Origin: Aequorivita marisscotiae
GTDB lineage: Bacteria; Bacteroidota; Bacteroidia; Flavobacteriales; Flavobacteriaceae
DNA: 64,000 nucleotides
NCBI RefSeq assembly: GCF_029814825.1
Contig: NZ_CP122379.1
Coordinates: 682,001-746,000 of the forward strand
Direction of reading: 5' to 3'
Shown: positions 15,399 to 25,306 of the stretch, piece by piece
Layout: the number at the start of each line of letters is the position of its first letter
Numbering within the stretch: position 1 is the first letter of the stretch
Notes under the pieces: model-generated
Database searches by the model: none
The model's input: the letters and a program-made list of their open reading frames with translations, nothing else
Told to the model about the DNA's origin: nothing
Program-made: the position numbers and the translations under genes

Positions 15399-16079
15399 TT
15401 AAACAACAAATTTGTAACCAACACCTTTTACGGTTTTAAACCTATCGTCGCCAATTTTTTCGCGAAGCTTCCGAATGTGAACGTCGATAGTTCGCCCGCC
15501 AACGATAACATCATTGCCCCAAATTGTGTCTAAAATTACTTCGCGTTTAAACACTTTTCCTGGTTTAGAAGCCAGTAGCGCCAATAATTCAAATTCTTTT
15601 CGGGGTAAAATCAACTCCTTTTTACCGAGCATAATTTTATACTCTTCGCGATTAATTGTTAGATTTCCCAGTTTAATTTTCTCTTCTTCATCTTCTTTTT
15701 TAAACCTGCGCAACAGTGCTTTCACCTTGCTTACAAGTACTTTCGGTTTTATTGGTTTGGTTATATAATCGTCGGCACCAGCTTCAAAGCCTGCCATTTG
15801 CGAATAATCTTCGCCTCTCGCGGTTAAAAAAGTAATTACTGTTTCAGAAAGTTCAGGGATGCTTCTTATTTTTTCGCAGGCTTCCATACCGTCCATTTTC
15901 GGCATCATTACATCCATAATGATTAATTGGGGCTTTATTTGTTTTGCTCTATCTATTGCTTCCAATCCGTTTTCGGCAGTTTCAACCGTGTAACCTTCGG
16001 AAGTTAGATTGTATTTTACTATTTCAAGAATGTCTGGTTCATCGTCTACCAACAAAATTGTAATATCCTTTTTTTTCAT
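15399..16079 (-). CDS. OmpR/PhoB-family response regulator
   Basis: The 226 residues hold a receiver domain with the acidic pair (VDDEPDI), phospho-acceptor Asp in LIIMDVMMPKMDG and conserved Lys in ITKPIKPKV. A winged-helix DNA-binding domain follows (PRKEFELLALLASKPGKVF ... DVHIRKLREKIGDDRFKTV-type C-terminus). It is co-transcribed with the kinase gene 14355-15392. A -7 box TATCTTTG lies at 16126-16133 on this strand. The 16080-16322 gap carries this promoter and the one for 16323. Confidence 0.95.
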   Translation of the reverse strand: MKKKDITILLVDDEPDILEIVKYNLTSEGYTVETAENGLEAIDRAKQIKPQLIIMDVMMPKMDGMEACEKIRSIPELSETVITFLTARGEDYSQMAGFEAGADDYITKPIKPKVLVSKVKALLRRFKKEDEEEKIKLGNLTINREEYKIMLGKKELILPRKEFELLALLASKPGKVFKREVILDTIWGNDVIVGGRTIDVHIRKLREKIGDDRFKTVKGVGYKFVV

Positions 16080-16267
16080 TTTTTATAAATCTTTTTGCGA
16101 AGCAGTATTTCTCAATTTAACATTTCAAAGATACTATTATTTAATGTGAGCTAATGTTTAGCATACTTATTGTTAACCATAAGATAACCTTTTATTAATA
16201 TGAAAAAAATTCTGATTGCGCGGTTGTAATTACAATAGCTTAACAGAGCCTTGCACCTCACTGCCAA

Positions 16268-16298
16268 TTGGTTAGGTTAAAATAATGAATTATATTTG
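16268..16298 (+). promoter_or_regulatory. promoter of the T9SS cargo gene
   Basis: TTG (16268-16270), 20 bases, then TATATTTG (16291-16298). It gives a leader of about 20 bases to the ATG at 16323 and rules out the TTG at 16296 as a start. Confidence 0.8.
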
Positions 16299-16322
16299 TA
16301 TATAACCCTTAAACTTTTTCCG

Positions 16323-17300
16323 ATGAAAAAAACTACAGCAGTTGTGGCTCTTTTATTGGCCTCCGTTTCTTTCGCTCAAGTTGCGGGAACCAGTTTTGAG
16401 GAGCCAGACACTTTTACTGGAAAATATACGGACACTGGCGATCCGAATATTGCACACGATTTAATAAACAACGCCAGCCAACCGCTTGTAGATTTTGCAA
16501 GTATGGGTGGAGAAATGGGCTTTGATGCAAGATACACACCGTACGACTCACCCGGCGTGGGACTATCCGATGGGGATGACGTAGGGGTAACCGATAAAAA
16601 ACCGTCTTCCGAAGTTCCGTTTACAGCTGGTGAAAACGGCTATAGAATGAGCGATATAGACGGTAATTATATTTTGGAGTTTGATCAGGTAGATTTAACC
16701 GGCGTAACTACTCCCGCGATTTCGGTAGATTTTTTAATAGCAATCAATAGCAGCAATCCTGCCAATGGCAATTACGAAGGCGACGGCACAACAAACGAAT
16801 CGGGCTCGGATCGATTGCGTATTTACGTAAAAGACATTACAAATAGCACCGAAATAGACCTTTTTAATTCCACGGGAACAGATCTTGACGATTTAGTACC
16901 GTTTAATACAACCACAGGCCAATACGAGTTATCATGGCAAAATGTATTTGGAGCAGTACCATCTAGTGTTGTTCAACTTGTAATTGAAGGAAGAAACAAT
17001 GCCGGTGGAGAATCATTTTGGTTTGACAATGTTATGTATGTGAGCACAACAGGCGTACCTGAACAAAGCGCCAATCAATTTAATTTATTTCCAAATCCTG
17101 CAACCAAGGGAGTTGTAAACATTCGCTCGGCAACCCAAGGGATAAAAAATATTTCTATTTATGATGTACTCGGAAAACTTGTATTAAAAACAGCACTACG
17201 GGGCGAAATATTAGATATTTCAAAGCTTAACAGTGGTGTTTATATTTTTAAAATTGAACAAGGCAACCATTCGGCTACAAAAAAACTGGTTGTAAACTAA
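16323..17300 (+). CDS. secreted protein with type IX secretion sorting domain
   Basis: The 325 residues begin with a signal peptide (KKTTAVVALLLASVSFAQ). The mature part is Asp/Gly/Asn-rich and probably a beta-sandwich, perhaps carbohydrate- or adhesion-related. The last ~75 residues are a T9SS type A sorting domain (FNLFPNPATKGVVNI ... ISIYDVLGKLV ... GVYIFKIEQG ... KKLVVN). Such proteins cross the outer membrane through the PorU/SprA-type machinery and are anchored or released. The function of the passenger is unknown. It has its own promoter and terminator, so it is monocistronic. Confidence 0.85.
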   Translation: MKKTTAVVALLLASVSFAQVAGTSFEEPDTFTGKYTDTGDPNIAHDLINNASQPLVDFASMGGEMGFDARYTPYDSPGVGLSDGDDVGVTDKKPSSEVPFTAGENGYRMSDIDGNYILEFDQVDLTGVTTPAISVDFLIAINSSNPANGNYEGDGTTNESGSDRLRIYVKDITNSTEIDLFNSTGTDLDDLVPFNTTTGQYELSWQNVFGAVPSSVVQLVIEGRNNAGGESFWFDNVMYVSTTGVPEQSANQFNLFPNPATKGVVNIRSATQGIKNISIYDVLGKLVLKTALRGEILDISKLNSGVYIFKIEQGNHSATKKLVVN

Positions 17301-17324
17301 GGGGTAAATTATAATACAACTTTT

Positions 17325-17355
17325 AAAGCTTCGGTGTCGGCGGAAGCTTTTTTAT
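17325..17355 (+). terminator. terminator after T9SS cargo gene
   Basis: Stem AAAGCTTC / GAAGCTTT around a 10-base loop, followed by TTTTTT. Confidence 0.75.
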
Positions 17356-17392
17356 TTGCCTATTTTTGAATAAAATTTTGGGCACATTAAAT

Positions 17393-18367
17393 ATGTTTGA
17401 AAAAGAAATTTTCAATATAAAATCTTCCGAAGAATTTGAGCAGCTTGCCCTAGAAGTTTTTCGATTTCAGTATGAAAATGTACCCGTATATCATAATTTC
17501 TGCGATCTGTTAAATACAAAAGTTCACGAAGTAGCAACCTTAAAGCAGATTCCCTTTCTGCCCATTCAATTTTTTAAGAGCCATAAAATAATAGCCAGAA
17601 ACACTTCTGTAAACACCATTTTTACAAGTAGCGGCACTACCGGAAGTATAACGAGCCAACACTTTGTTTCAGACTTAAAAGTGTACGAAAAGAGCTTTCA
17701 AAAAGCGTTCGAGCTACAATACGGCAAGCCCGAAAATTATACAATTTTAGCCTTGCTGCCTTCCTATTTGGAACGCGAAGGATCTTCGCTAATTTATATG
17801 GTTGAAAACTTAATAGAAAAAACCAACAATACGCAGAGTGGCTTTTATTTATACGAAATGGAAGCATTGATAAACAAATTAGAAGTTTTAGAAAAAATCC
17901 ATCAAAAAACCTTATTAATCGGGGTTTCGTATGCTTTGCTCGATTTAATTGAAAAGCAAAACTTTCAGCTTGAGCACACTATCGTTATGGAAACCGGCGG
18001 CATGAAAGGTCGCCGAAAGGAAATGATTAAAGAGGAATTACACGAAATTTTAAAAGAAGGTTTCGGCGTTTCTACAATTCACAGTGAATATGGAATGACC
18101 GAGTTGCTTTCGCAAGCGTATTCAACTGGTGAAGGTGTTTTTAACTGTCCTCCGTGGATGCAAATTTTAACGCGCGACACCGAGGATGCGTTTACCTATA
18201 CTTCTGGAAAAACTGGAGGAATTAATGTTATTGATTTAGCAAACCTTTATTCCTGTGCTTTTATTGCAACTCAAGATTTAGGAAAAACGGCAGACGATGG
18301 CTCTTTTGAAATTATTGGGCGTTTTGACAGCAGTGATATTCGCGGATGCAATCTTATGGTTTTATAG
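17393..18367 (+). CDS. LuxE-like acyl-protein synthetase / adenylate-forming enzyme
   Basis: The 324-residue product resembles acyl-protein synthetase LuxE and phenylacetate-CoA-ligase-like enzymes. It has the AMP-binding loop FTSSGTTGSI, the A5-like SEYGMTEL and a C-terminal GRFDSSDIRGCNLM. It would activate a carboxylic acid as an adenylate; the substrate is not evident. There are no lux reductase genes nearby. The ATG at 17393 is chosen over the TTG at 17366, which lies in a -7 box (TATTTTTG, 17361-17368). It is common in Flavobacteriia, where it is usually annotated acyl transferase. Confidence 0.8.
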   Translation: MFEKEIFNIKSSEEFEQLALEVFRFQYENVPVYHNFCDLLNTKVHEVATLKQIPFLPIQFFKSHKIIARNTSVNTIFTSSGTTGSITSQHFVSDLKVYEKSFQKAFELQYGKPENYTILALLPSYLEREGSSLIYMVENLIEKTNNTQSGFYLYEMEALINKLEVLEKIHQKTLLIGVSYALLDLIEKQNFQLEHTIVMETGGMKGRRKEMIKEELHEILKEGFGVSTIHSEYGMTELLSQAYSTGEGVFNCPPWMQILTRDTEDAFTYTSGKTGGINVIDLANLYSCAFIATQDLGKTADDGSFEIIGRFDSSDIRGCNLMVL

Positions 18368-18477
18368 GGAAAAGTTTAACACAAACGCTTGAATTTCAAT
18401 GTAAGTAACTCGTAAATACTCCGACCAAACCAATGTGAAAAAGTGATGATTTTTCATAATTTGGTTGGTTAGTTAAT

Positions 18478-18513
18478 TGAAAATCCCCGTGCAGGTTCTG
18501 CCGGGGATTTTTA
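18478..18513 (+). terminator. rho-independent terminator
   Basis: AAAATCCCCG, a 12-base loop, CGGGGATTTTT. It lies 110 bases after the LuxE-like gene. The rest of the 18368-18625 gap is A/T-rich with a direct TTGGTTGGTTAG run and nothing else recognised. Confidence 0.8.
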
Positions 18514-18625
18514 CTATAAATAGCCCAAAAAATTTTGAAAGCTGTTTAAAACGAATGTGCAGTCCAAGCTGCAATAAAATAGATTAAATAGCTTGCTTAG
18601 ATTTACAAACAAATACTTTTAAAAA

Positions 18626-19924
18626 TTATACGGCCCTAATAATAAAGTAATTTTTTTTGCCGCGCTGTAGCAATACAAACTGACCGTTTATTAAATCGTT
18701 TTCCGATACGGTAAAATTGTCTGTGACTTTTTCTTTATTTACCGAAATTGAATTTTCCTTTAAAGCTCGGCGGGCTTCCCCGTTAGATTTTAAAAACCCC
18801 GTATTTTCGGCGAGTGCCCCAATAATATCAATTCCTTTGGCTAAATCTTCTTTTGAAACATCTGCCTGTGGCACACCTTCAAAAACATCGAGAAAGGTTT
18901 TTGCATCCAAAGTTTTTAAATCTGCAGAGGTGGACTTTCCAAATAAAATTTCGGAAGCTTTAACGGCTTTTTCATATTCTTCGGCACTGTGTACCGTTGT
19001 AGTTACTTCTTGTGCCAAGCGCTTTTGTAGCAGGCGCAAATGCGGAGCCTCTTTATGTTCAACAATTAAATTTTCAATTGTTTCTTTATCTAAAAAAGTA
19101 AAAACCTTAATGTATTTTTCGGCATCCTCATCGCTCGTATTCAGCCAGTATTGGTAAAACTTATACGGCGACGTTTTATTTGCATCTAACCATACGTTGC
19201 CTCCCTCACTCTTTCCAAATTTGGTTCCATCACTTTTAGTAATTAACGGGCAGGTTAAGGCATACCCTTTGGTACTGTCCATTCGTCTTAAAAGTTCAGT
19301 CCCGGTGGTAATATTGCCCCATTGATCGCTGCCGCCCATTTGTAGGGTACAGTTTAGGTTTCGATTAAGGTGAACAAAATCGTATCCCTGAATTAGTTGA
19401 TAGGTAAATTCGGTAAACGAAAGTCCATCTGCACTTTCGCCGCTCAATCTGGTTTTTACCGAATCTTTTGCCATCATATAATTAACGGTAATGTGTTTAC
19501 CCACATTCCGAATAAAATCTAGGAACGAAAAATCTTTAATCCAGTCGTAATTATTAACAAGTACAGCTTGATTTTCTGCTCCCGAAGAAAAATCTAAAAA
19601 TTGCGACAATTGATTTCTAACACCTTCTTGATTTCTTTTTAGCGTTTCTTCATCTAATAAATTTCGTTCGCTATTCTTCATTGATGGATCGCCAATCATT
19701 CCAGTGGCTCCACCAACCAAGGCAACTGGTCTATGGCCGCAGCGCTGATAAAACGACAAGAGCATAATAGGCACCAAATTACCAATGTGCAGGGAATCTG
19801 CCGTTGGGTCAAAGCCCACATAAGCAGACCGCATAGATTCCATAAGGTGTGTTTCGGTTTCGGGCATTACATCGTGTATCATGCCTCGCCATTGTAGTTC
19901 TTCTACGAAATTTTTCAGCTTCAT
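18626..19924 (-). CDS. tyrS: tyrosine--tRNA ligase
   Basis: Class I synthetase charging tRNA-Tyr. From ATG 19924 it has 432 residues. HIGH-like motif HIGN ([12 protein letters not shown]), Tyr-binding [13 protein letters not shown]-like KFGKS ([12 protein letters not shown]), and a C-terminal S4 RNA-binding domain ([16 protein letters not shown]). The open frame extends to 19960, but the conserved N-terminus [13 protein letters not shown] starts right after ATG 19924. A -7 box TATCTTTG lies at 19943-19950. Confidence 0.97.
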   Translation of the reverse strand: MKLKNFVEELQWRGMIHDVMPETETHLMESMRSAYVGFDPTADSLHIGNLVPIMLLSFYQRCGHRPVALVGGATGMIGDPSMKNSERNLLDEETLKRNQEGVRNQLSQFLDFSSGAENQAVLVNNYDWIKDFSFLDFIRNVGKHITVNYMMAKDSVKTRLSGESADGLSFTEFTYQLIQGYDFVHLNRNLNCTLQMGGSDQWGNITTGTELLRRMDSTKGYALTCPLITKSDGTKFGKSEGGNVWLDANKTSPYKFYQYWLNTSDEDAEKYIKVFTFLDKETIENLIVEHKEAPHLRLLQKRLAQEVTTTVHSAEEYEKAVKASEILFGKSTSADLKTLDAKTFLDVFEGVPQADVSKEDLAKGIDIIGALAENTGFLKSNGEARRALKENSISVNKEKVTDNFTVSENDLINGQFVLLQRGKKNYFIIRAV

Positions 19925-20090
19925 TTTTATAAAAATTTTGTGCAAAGATAAGGTTCTCAATTTAGAAATATGACCTGAATTACGATGCTTCCTTACATAT
20001 TTAAGAAATGTTTAAATACGGTATCTATTTTTAAGGCTTGCTTTTTAATTTCAATTTCGAAATAGATTTCAAAAAGAGTATTTTCGCATA

Positions 20091-21089
20091 ATGATTTTAG
20101 TAACCGGTGGTACAGGCTTGGTGGGTTCGCACCTTTTGTATTTTCTATTAAAAGAAGATGCTCCTGTACGCGCTATATACAGAGAGAGTAGCGATATAAA
20201 TGCCGTAAAAAAAGTATTTGGACTCTATACTTCGGAAGTAGATTTGCTTTTTAATAAAATTGAATGGGTAGCGGCAGATATAATAGATATACCCGCGCTT
20301 ACCGAAGCATTTAAAAATGTTGCCACCGTTTATCACTGCGCCGCCACAATTAATTTTGAAGCTTCAAAGTATTCACTTTTAAAAAAGATTAATGAAGAAG
20401 GAACAACAAATATCGTAAATCTGTGCCTATCAAACTCTGTTAAAAAACTATGTTATGTTAGTTCTGTCGCAACTTTAGGCAGCAGTGTGACCAAACAAGC
20501 TGTAAATGAAGAAACGCTGTGGAATCCCGATGAAAAAAACAATGTATATGCCATTACAAAATACGCTGCCGAAATGCAAGTTTGGCGCGGAACCCAGGAA
20601 GGTCTCGATGCTATAATTGTAAATCCCGGAATTATTTTAGGTACATCGCCACAGGATGGTGGAAGCAGCCGTATTATTTCGCTGGCGAAACGAGGTATAT
20701 CGTATTATCCTTCGGGAACTATGGGAATTGTTGACGTAAAAGATGTAGTACGCGCAATGATTGCCTTAATGAATTCTGAAATAAGCAATGAAAAATATGT
20801 GTTGGTAGGCGAAAATATATCGTACAAAGATTTACTTTCAAAATTAACACGATTATTTGGCAAAAAACCGCCCACTAAAAAATTATCCCGCCAATTAATG
20901 TATTTTTTAAGTACGATGGATTGGCTTGCAAGTAAATTGTTTAATACCAAGAGAAACTTAGCAAAACCGATGGTTCGCTCTATGTTTAAAGTTTCACGCT
21001 ACGATGCTTCAAAAATTGAAAACGCCATTAATTTTCAATTTACCCATATAGACGACACGCTTAAGCGCGTAACAGATGAAAACAAATAG
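20091..21089 (+). CDS. NAD-dependent epimerase/dehydratase (extended SDR)
   Basis: The 332 residues have the Rossmann motif VTGGTGLVGSHLL at the N-terminus and the active-site YxxxK in YAITKYAAE, with the preceding Ser in YVSSVATLG. It is related to 3-beta-HSD/dihydroflavonol-reductase-like enzymes. The natural substrate cannot be deduced. It converges with DUF4296 (4-base gap). Confidence 0.85.
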   Translation: MILVTGGTGLVGSHLLYFLLKEDAPVRAIYRESSDINAVKKVFGLYTSEVDLLFNKIEWVAADIIDIPALTEAFKNVATVYHCAATINFEASKYSLLKKINEEGTTNIVNLCLSNSVKKLCYVSSVATLGSSVTKQAVNEETLWNPDEKNNVYAITKYAAEMQVWRGTQEGLDAIIVNPGIILGTSPQDGGSSRIISLAKRGISYYPSGTMGIVDVKDVVRAMIALMNSEISNEKYVLVGENISYKDLLSKLTRLFGKKPPTKKLSRQLMYFLSTMDWLASKLFNTKRNLAKPMVRSMFKVSRYDASKIENAINFQFTHIDDTLKRVTDENK

Positions 21090-21092
21090 TTT

Positions 21093-21524
21093 TTAGATTA
21101 AACTATCTTTTAGGGGTTCGTCTTCTATTATTTTTTCAAACTTCTTTTTCCCGACACTATCGTTTAAATCTCTTTCCATTTCGCGAATACTGTCTAATTT
21201 ATGCTGCATTTGCTTGAGTCGAGTTTCAACTTTTTGAAAAATTTCCATATAGCTATTTACATCCGCGGCGTAATAGGCATTGCTTTTGGCAAATTGTAGG
21301 CTATCCACCCCAAAATTGTTATAAATTATTGAATCTAGAATTACGCCCTTATCTATAATAGTTTGGTTGTTTACACTTCGCGCAGCATTGGCCAGATACG
21401 ATTCGGTTAAGATATCTATCATTTTATCTTTAGAAATAAGGTTTTTTGGTTTTTTTGGTTGTTCCACATTTTGGCAACCAAAAAAGCTTAAAGCACATAC
21501 AAAAATAAATAGCCAGTATTTCAT
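21093..21524 (-). CDS. DUF4296 lipoprotein
   Basis: The 143-residue product has a lipoprotein signal (LFIFVCALSFFGCQ, Cys17), then the DUF4296 domain (MIDILTESYLANAARS ... GVDSLQFAKSNAYYAAD). A coiled-coil-like charged tail follows. It is of unknown function and typical of Bacteroidetes, here overlapping the pyrC stop by one base (TAATG), so translation is coupled. It may be envelope-associated. Confidence 0.85.
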   Translation of the reverse strand: MKYWLFIFVCALSFFGCQNVEQPKKPKNLISKDKMIDILTESYLANAARSVNNQTIIDKGVILDSIIYNNFGVDSLQFAKSNAYYAADVNSYMEIFQKVETRLKQMQHKLDSIREMERDLNDSVGKKKFEKIIEDEPLKDSLI

Positions 21525-22864
21525 TATCTATTAAAGGTTAATCTTTCAGCATTGCTTTTATTCGGAAATTTGAAGTTTTCATACACAACAACACCATTTA
21601 CCAAAGTATGGGTTATACGCGATTTAAAGATAGTACCTTCAAACGGAGACCATCCGCATTTATAAAGTATATTCTCCTTTTTTACGTTCCAAGGCGAGTT
21701 TAGATCTACCAGAACTAAATCGGCTTTATAGCCTTCCCTTATAAATCCGCGTTCCTTTATTTGAAACAGAATGGCAGGGTTGTGCGCAAATTTCTCCACA
21801 ATTTTCTCTATAGAAATTTTGCCTTTATGATACATTTCTAACAGGGCCACCAAGCCGTGTTGCACCAATGGTCCTCCAGATGGTGCGCTTAAATATTTAT
21901 TATTTTTTTCTTCTATGGTATGTGGTGCATGGTCTGTTGCAATTACATCTATACGGTCGTCCAGCAACGCCTTAAGCAAACCATCTCTATCCTTTTGAGT
22001 TTTTACGGCGGGGTTCCACTTTATTTTTGTGCCTTTTAGTTTGTAATCTTCTTCAGAAAACCACAAGTGATGTATACAAACTTCGGCTGTAATTTTCTTT
22101 TCGGCCAATGGTTTTTTATTGCTAAAAAGATGTGTTTCTTTTTCAGTTGAAAGATGAAATACATGTAAGCGAGCCCCTGTTTTTTCGGCAAGTTTTATGG
22201 CTCTAGAAGAAGAAATATAACAAGCTTCCTCGCTGCGGATTTTTGGGTGAAGTGCAATTGGAATATCCTCTCCATACTCCTCTTTTGCTTTTTCTAAATT
22301 CTTTTTAATAGTGTCTTCGTCTTCGCAATGGGCAGAAATAAGCAACTTGGTTTTACTGAAGATTTCCTCCAGAATCTTAGGATCGTCCACAAGCATATTT
22401 CCCGTGGAGGAGCCTAGAAATAATTTTAGTCCAGCCACTTTCTGTGGGTCAACTTTTAAAATTTCGTCTATATTATCGTTCGTGCCTCCAAACATAAAAG
22501 AGTAATTGGCCCACGACGTTTTTGCCGCAATATCAAACTTATCTTCCAGCAAATTAATTGTTGTGGCTTGCGGGTTCGTGTTTGGCATTTCAATAAAGGA
22601 GGTAATACCACCGGCTACAGCTGCTTTAGACTCCGTTTCAATAGTAGCTTTATGTGTTAATCCTGGCTCGCGAAAATGTACTTGATCGTCTATCATTCCG
22701 GGCAGTAAATAACTTCCATCTGCGTCTATAACTTTAGTTTCGGCAGATTTCATACTTATGGTTTCAGAAATTTCTGCAATACGGCCGTCTTTAACGAGAA
22801 CGTCTCCTTTTACAATTTTTCCTTCGTTTACTATGTTTGCGTTCTTAATTAAAACTGATTTCAT
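21524..22864 (-). CDS. pyrC: dihydroorotase
   Basis: Zinc amidohydrolase of pyrimidine biosynthesis, interconverting carbamoyl aspartate and dihydroorotate. The 446 residues show metal ligands in DDQVHFREPG and a probable carboxylated Lys in AGLKLFLGSSTGNM. Further ligands are the His in SAHCED, a later His in HVFHLSTE, and the catalytic Asp in ATDHAPH. This is the long, type I dihydroorotase form. The GT2 gene lies upstream with a 69-base gap. Confidence 0.94.
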   Translation of the reverse strand: MKSVLIKNANIVNEGKIVKGDVLVKDGRIAEISETISMKSAETKVIDADGSYLLPGMIDDQVHFREPGLTHKATIETESKAAVAGGITSFIEMPNTNPQATTINLLEDKFDIAAKTSWANYSFMFGGTNDNIDEILKVDPQKVAGLKLFLGSSTGNMLVDDPKILEEIFSKTKLLISAHCEDEDTIKKNLEKAKEEYGEDIPIALHPKIRSEEACYISSSRAIKLAEKTGARLHVFHLSTEKETHLFSNKKPLAEKKITAEVCIHHLWFSEEDYKLKGTKIKWNPAVKTQKDRDGLLKALLDDRIDVIATDHAPHTIEEKNNKYLSAPSGGPLVQHGLVALLEMYHKGKISIEKIVEKFAHNPAILFQIKERGFIREGYKADLVLVDLNSPWNVKKENILYKCGWSPFEGTIFKSRITHTLVNGVVVYENFKFPNKSNAERLTFNR

Positions 22865-22933
22865 CTGTAGCTTTTATACTTTAATTTACCCAATAAAACT
22901 TTTTTAAAAAAAATCCTACCCTGTATTATTTGT

Positions 22934-23683
22934 TTAATGAAATGATTTTTCATTAAATCGTTTACGGTTAAATACACTTTTAAATTTCATCCCTATCACC
23001 CCAAAGATAGCCTCCGAGATAATGCCTGAACTCATTTTGGACTCTCCCTTGGTTCGGTCAGTAAATATAACGGGGACTTCCTTAATTTTGAAATTGCTTA
23101 TGTATGCTTTAAACTTCATTTCTATTTGGAAGGCATAGCCCACAAAACGTATATTGTCAAGGTTTATTTTCTCTAAAACACTTCGTCTATAGCAAATAAA
23201 TCCGGCGGTGGCATCATAGATGTTCATTCGCATAACAAACTGCACATAGCGCGAGGCAAGCCACGAAAGCAGTACCCGGCTCATAGGCCAATTTACAACG
23301 TTTACGCCTTTTACGTACCGGGAGCCAATGGCAAGATCGTTTCCGTTTTTTTGACAGGCGTTAAACAACCGTATAAGATCGTTTGGGTTGTGGGAAAAAT
23401 CGGCATCCATTTCAAAAATATAGTCGTAGTTATTTTTCAATGCCCACTTAAATCCAGCAATATAAGCTGCTCCCAATCCCTTTTTTTCAGCTCTATTCAG
23501 TAAAAAAAGTTTTTCAGGATACCTGCTAAAATAGTTTTCTACGAGTTTTGCAGTACCGTCCGGCGAGTTATCATCTACAACCAACACGTGAAACTCGCGC
23601 TGCAAGGAAAATATTGTGCGCAGCAACCGCTCTATATTTTCACTTTCATTGTAGGTTGGCACCACCACTACCGCCTTAGACAT
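22934..23683 (-). CDS. polyprenol monophosphomannose synthase-like GT2
   Basis: From ATG 23683 the product is 249 residues of a GT-A family 2 glycosyltransferase. It has VVVVPTYNESENI, DDNSPDGT, the DXD-type EMDADFSHNP and GSRYVKG. It resembles dolichyl-phosphate mannosyltransferase, which makes polyprenyl-phosphate mannose for envelope glycosylation. Bacteroidetes O-glycosylate exported proteins, so that is a plausible destination. There is no C-terminal membrane domain. The frame to 23725 has no support beyond this ATG. Confidence 0.88.
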   Translation of the reverse strand: MSKAVVVVPTYNESENIERLLRTIFSLQREFHVLVVDDNSPDGTAKLVENYFSRYPEKLFLLNRAEKKGLGAAYIAGFKWALKNNYDYIFEMDADFSHNPNDLIRLFNACQKNGNDLAIGSRYVKGVNVVNWPMSRVLLSWLASRYVQFVMRMNIYDATAGFICYRRSVLEKINLDNIRFVGYAFQIEMKFKAYISNFKIKEVPVIFTDRTKGESKMSSGIISEAIFGVIGMKFKSVFNRKRFNEKSFH

Positions 23684-23792
23684 ACTGCTATTTTTGCGCA
23701 AATGTACCCTTTTTTGAAGAAACAAATGTGAATGAAAATCTAATTCCGAGGCTAAAAAGGAATTATATTTTACTGTACCTTTACCAAAAAAA

Positions 23793-24452
23793 TTGAACGC
23801 AGATTATAGCTATAGACTGATAGAAGCCATAGATTGGGCTACCTACTTGCTGCTGGGCTGCTTTGTATTTTACGCAGTTGCCAAATATTACTATCCAAGA
23901 CGCTTTCACGAATTTTCGTTGTTGCCCTTAACAAACCAGTACTTTTTTGTACACGGTAAAAACGACGAATTAACCCATCCGTTTAACATGATATTATTTG
24001 CGACACAGATAGTATGTGTTTCACTTTTTATATTTCTGTTATTTAATACTTTTAATCCAGAATTGGTTAAAAATAACGACTGGCTGTTTATACAAATTTG
24101 CACCGCCTACACCACATTCATCTTGATTAAATTCGCCATTGAGAAAATTGTCGCGAATATTTTTTCAATAGATGATCTAATCAATAATTATTTATATCAA
24201 AAGTTGAGTTACCGGAATTTTTTGGGAATATTCTTTTTTGCTGGCAATCTATTCTTTTTATATATGTATCCGCCTACCCCAATGTCGCTCATTCTCTTTG
24301 GGGGTTTCGCCCTGTTGCTAAACGCTACTGCACTGCTTTACAGCTATAAGAAAAATGGAAAATTGATTTTCCGCAATTTCTTCTATTTTATTTTGTATCT
24401 TTGCGCACTTGAAATTTCACCTTATATCATCCTTTACAAGAGCATTGTTTAA
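23793..24452 (+). CDS. DUF4271 membrane protein
   Basis: The 219-residue protein with about six to seven membrane helices matches DUF4271 (AIDWATYLLLGCFVFYAVAKYY ... TFILIKFAIEKIVANIF ... LGIFFFAGNLFFLYMYPP). The start is TTG at 23793; the first ATG lies after two helices. The function is unknown, but its conserved position before hemD in Flavobacteriia is notable. It is 32 bases upstream of hemD and probably co-transcribed. Confidence 0.85.
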   Translation: MNADYSYRLIEAIDWATYLLLGCFVFYAVAKYYYPRRFHEFSLLPLTNQYFFVHGKNDELTHPFNMILFATQIVCVSLFIFLLFNTFNPELVKNNDWLFIQICTAYTTFILIKFAIEKIVANIFSIDDLINNYLYQKLSYRNFLGIFFFAGNLFFLYMYPPTPMSLILFGGFALLLNATALLYSYKKNGKLIFRNFFYFILYLCALEISPYIILYKSIV

Positions 24453-24484
24453 GATTTTATATTTAAAAAAAATCAAGACTACCT

Positions 24485-25234
24485 ATGAAAGTGAAAACTA
24501 TTTTGGTTTCCCAGCCAGAGCCTAAGATTGAAAACTCCCCCTATTTTGAATTAATTGAAAAGCAAAAGGTGAAAATAGATTTCCGGCCCTTTATTCATGT
24601 GGAGGGTGTTTCGGGCAAAGACGTTAGAGCCCAAAAAGTAGATCTTGCCAAATATACAGCGGTTATTCTTACAAGTAGAAACTCTGTAGATCATTATTTC
24701 AGAATCGCCGAAGAGCTTCGCTTTAAGGTGCCTGATTCTATGAAATATTTTTGTTTAAGTGAAGCCGTTGCTTATTATCTTCAAAAATATGTAGTGTATA
24801 GAAAACGAAAAATTTATGTGGGAAAACGTACTTTTTCTGAACTTACGCCACTTATTAAGAAATATAAAAATGAAAAATTCTTACTTCCTTCTTCAGACAA
24901 ATTGAAGCCGGAAGTTCCAGAAATACTCAACGATCTGAAAGTAGATTGGAAAGAAGCAACTTTTTACAAAACTGTTATTAGCGATCTTTCAGATTTACGC
25001 GATGTTTATTACGATATTCTGGTGTTTTTTAGCCCCAGCGGAATTCAATCGTTGTTCGAAAACTTCCCAGATTTTGAACAGAAGGATACACGCATTGCCG
25101 TATTTGGGAACACAACGGTAAAAGCAGCTGGCGAACAAGGCCTACGTGTAGATATACAGGCGCCAACACCAGAAACACCTTCTATGACCATGGCTTTAGA
25201 AAAGTACATTAAAGAGGTAAACAACAAAAAATAA
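24485..25234 (+). CDS. hemD: uroporphyrinogen-III synthase
   Basis: HemD closes and inverts hydroxymethylbilane to uroporphyrinogen III in haem synthesis. The 249-residue product has the two-lobed HemD pattern, which is poorly conserved in sequence (VILTSRNSVDHYF, LPSSDKLKPEVPEIL, DILVFFSPSGIQSLF, AVFGNTTVKAAGEQGLRVDI). The assignment rests on these and on the DUF4271-hemD context. No other hem gene is nearby. Confidence 0.85.
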   Translation: MKVKTILVSQPEPKIENSPYFELIEKQKVKIDFRPFIHVEGVSGKDVRAQKVDLAKYTAVILTSRNSVDHYFRIAEELRFKVPDSMKYFCLSEAVAYYLQKYVVYRKRKIYVGKRTFSELTPLIKKYKNEKFLLPSSDKLKPEVPEILNDLKVDWKEATFYKTVISDLSDLRDVYYDILVFFSPSGIQSLFENFPDFEQKDTRIAVFGNTTVKAAGEQGLRVDIQAPTPETPSMTMALEKYIKEVNNKK

Positions 25235-25257
25235 CTTTACCTACTTGCTAAATAAAA

Positions 25258-25290
25258 AAAGGCTCGCCATATTGGCAAGCCTTTGTTTTA
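25258..25290. terminator. terminator between hemD and pckA
   Basis: AAAGGCTCGCCA and TGGCAAGCCTTT form an 11-bp stem with one mismatch; A-run on one side, TGTTTT on the other. It serves both convergent genes. Confidence 0.85.
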
Positions 25291-25306
25291 TAATTATCTC
25301 AGGAAA